Source of the DNA: Pseudomonas sp. dw_612
GTDB lineage: Bacteria; Pseudomonadota; Gammaproteobacteria; Pseudomonadales; Pseudomonadaceae
Assembly: GCF_018449725.1 (NCBI RefSeq)
Contig: NZ_JAAVVC010000004.1
Span: forward strand, 1 to 64,000
DNA: 64,000 bases
Reading direction: 5' to 3'
How positions within the stretch are numbered: position 1 is the first letter of the stretch; each line of letters starts with the position of its first letter. The notes under the pieces are model-generated. The model made no database searches. It was not told the DNA's origin and saw only the letters and a program-made list of their open reading frames with translations. The position numbers were made by a program, and so were the translations under genes. Shown here in pieces: positions 63,242-64,000 of the stretch.

Positions 63242-64000
63242 TTACCGCCCGCCCTTTCGCGATAGCGCGTCGGAGAATGCATTGCGGTACGCCTGCGGGC
63301 TCGTTCCAACCACGCGTCGAAAGTGCTCCCGCAGGGAGGTTGGCGAACCGAATCCGGCCTTTAACGCGACCTGTTCAACAGACATTTCGGTGGTCTCAAG
63401 AATGCATTGCGCTCGCCGGACCCGTGCGTGCAATAGCCACTGCAAGGGCGTAACACCGAGTTGTTCGCGAAAGCGCCGGCTGAGGGTTCGGGTGCTGATC
63501 GAGGCCTTGGCGGCCATTTGCTCCAGGGTCAACGGCTTGTCCAGTTGTTGCTCGATCCACTGCTGCAACGGGTGCAACGTCCCGGTTGATTCGATGGGTT
63601 CATGAACGATGAACTGCGCCTGTCCGCCCGCCCGTTCCAGTGGCATCACCGCGAGCCGGGCCGTGGCCGCAGCCACCACGGCGCCATGGTCCTTCCTGAT
63701 CATGTGCAGGCACAAATCCAGACCGGCAGATGCGCCCGCCGACGTCAGCACTTGCCCGTTATCGATAAACAGTACATTCGGATCGACCGTAATGGCGGGA
63801 TATCGCGCAGCGAGTGCGGGCGCCGCCAACCAATGGGTCGTTGCGCTTAATCCGTCGAGCAAGCCACTGGCGGCCAGGATGAACGCCCCGGTACACACCG
63901 ATGCGATCCTCGCCCCCGCTGCTGCCGCCGCGTTCAGTGCGTCTGAAAGTGCCTGCGGCACGGGTGACGTGGTATCAACCAGGCCAGGCACGATAACCGT
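63242..64000 (-). CDS. GlxA-family AraC-type transcriptional regulator, 5' part missing
   Basis: 253 residues are in the window; the frame stays open to base 64000, so the N terminus lies beyond. The visible N-terminal part is a DJ-1/PfpI-like domain (TVIVPG start, SVCTGAFILAASGLLDG with the Cys elbow). The C-terminal part has two AraC helix-turn-helix motifs: LEQMAAKASISTRTLSRRFREQ and VEQVALKAGFGSPTSLREHFRR. Family members are usually about 320 aa. It is a typical chromosomal regulator with no visible tie to the lipopeptide genes. The 105-bp gap to the peroxiredoxin shows no further feature. Confidence 0.88.
   Translation of the reverse strand, partial: TVIVPGLVDTTSPVPQALSDALNAAAAAGARIASVCTGAFILAASGLLDGLSATTHWLAAPALAARYPAITVDPNVLFIDNGQVLTSAGASAGLDLCLHMIRKDHGAVVAAATARLAVMPLERAGGQAQFIVHEPIESTGTLHPLQQWIEQQLDKPLTLEQMAAKASISTRTLSRRFREQLGVTPLQWLLHARVRRAQCILETTEMSVEQVALKAGFGSPTSLREHFRRVVGTSPQAYRNAFSDALSRKGGR

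Overview
The window is a secondary-metabolite island from a Pseudomonas, most likely of the P. fluorescens complex. It has high GC throughout, REP/REPIN elements of the type common in that group (GTGGGAGCGGGCTTGCTCGCGA-like arms), and genes that resemble the P. syringae syringomycin/syringopeptin (syr/syp) set. From memory, the combination also resembles the thanamycin/thanapeptin/brabantamide and nunamycin/nunapeptin strains. About 45 kb of the 64 kb is nonribosomal peptide synthetase (NRPS) coding sequence. Homologies come from reading motifs; no database search was run.

Layout. (1) 1-8262, minus strand: 5' part of a large NRPS (C-A-T-E/C-A-T-E/C-A...) with a Thr-code and a Pro-like first two modules, like the start of a syringopeptin-type 'peptin' synthetase. 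(2) 8486-11356, minus: a SyrD-type peptide-export ABC transporter and a SyrP-type Fe(II)/2-oxoglutarate hydroxylase. (3) 11692-15732, plus: SyrB1-like A-T protein, SyrB2-like chlorinase and SyrC-like aminoacyl shuttle, which together make and deliver 4-chlorothreonine. (4) 16023-18370, minus: an MFS transporter overlapped by 4 bp with a JmjC/cupin-like oxygenase. (5) 18762-47475, plus: two overlapping giant NRPS genes (5048 and 4524 aa) forming a nine-module line ending in a thioesterase. (6) 47899-48729: a LuxR-type regulator. (7) 48816-60336: an outer-membrane channel, a 61-aa protein, a GT1 glycosyltransferase, a two-module Ser/Pro NRPS with its own thioesterase, and a flavin monooxygenase; the last three look like brabantamide genes braA-braB-braC. 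(8) 60608-64000: housekeeping-like genes (sensor kinase, 1-Cys peroxiredoxin, GlxA/AraC regulator, cut by the window edge).

How it works together. The adenylation codes I read for the nine-module line are Ser, Dab-like, Gly, Hse-like, no intact A, Thr, Thr, Asp-position (atypical code), no A. With the chlorination enzymes and the SyrP-type hydroxylase this predicts a syringotoxin/nunamycin-type lipopeptide, fatty acyl-Ser-D-Dab-Gly-D-Hse-X-Thr-Dhb-(3-OH)Asp-(4-Cl)Thr, closed as a lactone. Position X is the main open question: module 5 keeps only the C-terminal remnant of its A domain and is followed by a tandem C-C arrangement. Six 20-bp TGT-N14-ACA sites resembling the syr-syp box lie before the peptin NRPS, the ABC transporter, both sides of the syrP/syrB1 divergent region, the mycin NRPS/oxygenase divergent region and the luxR gene, suggesting one LuxR-type regulon. 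I found none before the brabantamide-like operon, which instead has a perfect GTCACAG-C-CTGTGAC palindrome. I saw no tRNA, rRNA, CRISPR or insertion sequence.
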